Assembly (NCBI GenBank): GCA_009774585.1
Contig: VSOA01000218.1
Location: 1-6,504, forward strand
Length of the DNA stretch: 6,504 bases
Direction: 5' to 3'
Origin: Lachnospiraceae bacterium
GTDB lineage: Bacteria > Bacillota > Clostridia > Lachnospirales > Lachnospiraceae
The notes beneath the pieces were generated by a model. That model was given only the letters and a program-made list of their open reading frames with translations. It did no database searches and was not told the origin of the DNA. Both the position numbers and the translations under genes were made by a program. Position 1 is the first letter of the stretch; every line of letters starts with the position of its first letter. Shown piece after piece: positions 6,170-6,504 of the stretch.

Positions 6170-6299
6170 ATATTATAATTAAAATTGTAGAATTACAGTT
6201 AAGGTATTGAATTTTGCCCCACAATCATAATTTGTTTGCGATAATATTATTAAAATAAAATATTGTGTGCTCTATTTTAAAATTAAGAAATGAAAGTAG

Positions 6300-6328
6300 T
6301 TGCAGGTATTACTTATAAGTAATATAAT
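6300..6328 (+). promoter_or_regulatory. Candidate promoter for the right-hand gene
   Basis: TTGCAG (6300-6305, weak -35) and a perfect TATAAT (6323-6328) are spaced 17 bp apart, with the start expected near 6335. Because the region is AT-rich, a TATAAT alone is poor evidence. The correct distance to the AAGGA ribosome binding site and ATG supports the call. Confidence 0.45.
6307..6324. promoter_or_regulatory. 18-bp perfect palindrome, possible operator
   Basis: TATTACTTATAAGTAATA is perfectly self-complementary with no gap. It fills the spacer of the candidate promoter and touches the -10 box, the same placement as the TetR operator O2. Its sequence is unrelated to the TetR palindromes, so a different regulator would be needed. 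The AT-rich setting raises the chance background. Confidence 0.45.
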
Positions 6329-6344
6329 ATAAGGACTAAAAGAA

Positions 6345-6504
6345 ATGAATAAAAAAGAAGCTTTATCAGCGTTAATAAAAAATCTAGAAGAATATTTGCA
6401 TCAAGGTTTCCGGTTTCATTACGCGTTCATGGAAGAGTTTAAAAATTTGCTATATGATGAGCAAGTGAACGAAAAAGAAATTTTTGCACTTTTGGTCAAG
6501 CAGA
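6345..6504 (+). CDS. Unrecognised protein, 5' end only
   Basis: An ATG at 6345 with AAGGA at 6331-6335, 9 bases upstream, opens a frame that runs without a stop to the window edge, giving at least 53 residues. It begins MNKKEALSALIKNLEEYLHQ (1-20), is rich in Lys, Glu, Leu and Phe, and is predicted to be mainly alpha-helical and cytosolic, with no signal peptide or membrane segment. I do not recognise the family. Base composition and codon choice (AAA, TTA, GAA, ATA) are clearly more AT-rich than the other genes here, which may mark acquired DNA. Reality as a gene is likely given the ribosome binding site and candidate promoter. Confidence 0.6.
   Translation, partial: MNKKEALSALIKNLEEYLHQGFRFHYAFMEEFKNLLYDEQVNEKEIFALLVKQ

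Larger units (their letters stand above)
6131..6344. other. AT-rich intergenic region
   Basis: These 214 bases separate the TetR promoter from a rightward gene. They are far richer in A and T than the genes to the left and contain no supported ORF. They hold a 14-bp tandem repeat near the left end and, near the right end, a candidate promoter with an 18-bp palindrome. Nothing else is recognisable in 6185-6299. Confidence 0.6.

Noticed and set aside
6170..6299. Additional promoter-like TATAAT and TTG motifs and a possible small RNA in the AT-rich gap
   Set aside because: The base composition generates such matches by chance, and no stable stem followed by a T-run is evident.

Overview
The window looks like chromosomal DNA from a low-to-medium GC Firmicute. 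A gut-type Clostridia (Lachnospiraceae-like) host is my inference, from the strong AGGAGG-type ribosome binding sites, the BceB-like FtsX permease, the MepA-like MATE pump and the compact overlapping gene pairs. No rRNA, tRNA, CRISPR array, transposase or phage gene is visible.

Layout, left to right. (1) 80-1777 (+): the C-terminal part of an FtsX/BceB-type ABC transporter permease with a poor TTG start and an apparently missing N-terminal module. (2) 1712-3211 (-): a MATE multidrug/cation antiporter, convergent with the permease and overlapping its 3' end by 66 bp. (3) 3353-4258 (+): a LysR-type regulator divergent from the MATE gene. The 141-bp gap holds overlapping back-to-back promoters and an ATAAG-N5-CTTAT operator-like site. 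(4) 4258-4740 (+): a DNA-deoxyinosine (hypoxanthine) glycosylase of the uracil-DNA glycosylase superfamily, coupled to the LysR gene by a TAATG stop/start overlap. (5) 6060-4751 (-): a two-gene operon of a TetR-family repressor and a flavodoxin-like/iron-sulfur-type flavoprotein joined by an ATGA overlap. It is driven by a near-consensus promoter carrying two identical perfect 15-bp palindromes. (6) 6131-6344: very AT-rich intergenic DNA with a 14-bp tandem repeat and an 18-bp perfect palindrome inside a candidate promoter. (7) 6345-6504 (+): the 5' end of an unrecognised gene cut by the window edge.

Functionally this is an accessory stress/defence neighbourhood: two membrane transport genes, two one-component regulators with readable operators, one DNA base-repair enzyme and one redox flavoprotein. 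The best-supported regulatory units are the LysR/MATE divergon, with the glycosylase as a passenger of the LysR transcript, and the self-regulated TetR/flavoprotein operon. I see no clearly new multi-gene system. The most interesting points are the regulatory architectures, the LysR-glycosylase coupling and the odd ends of the permease and MATE genes.
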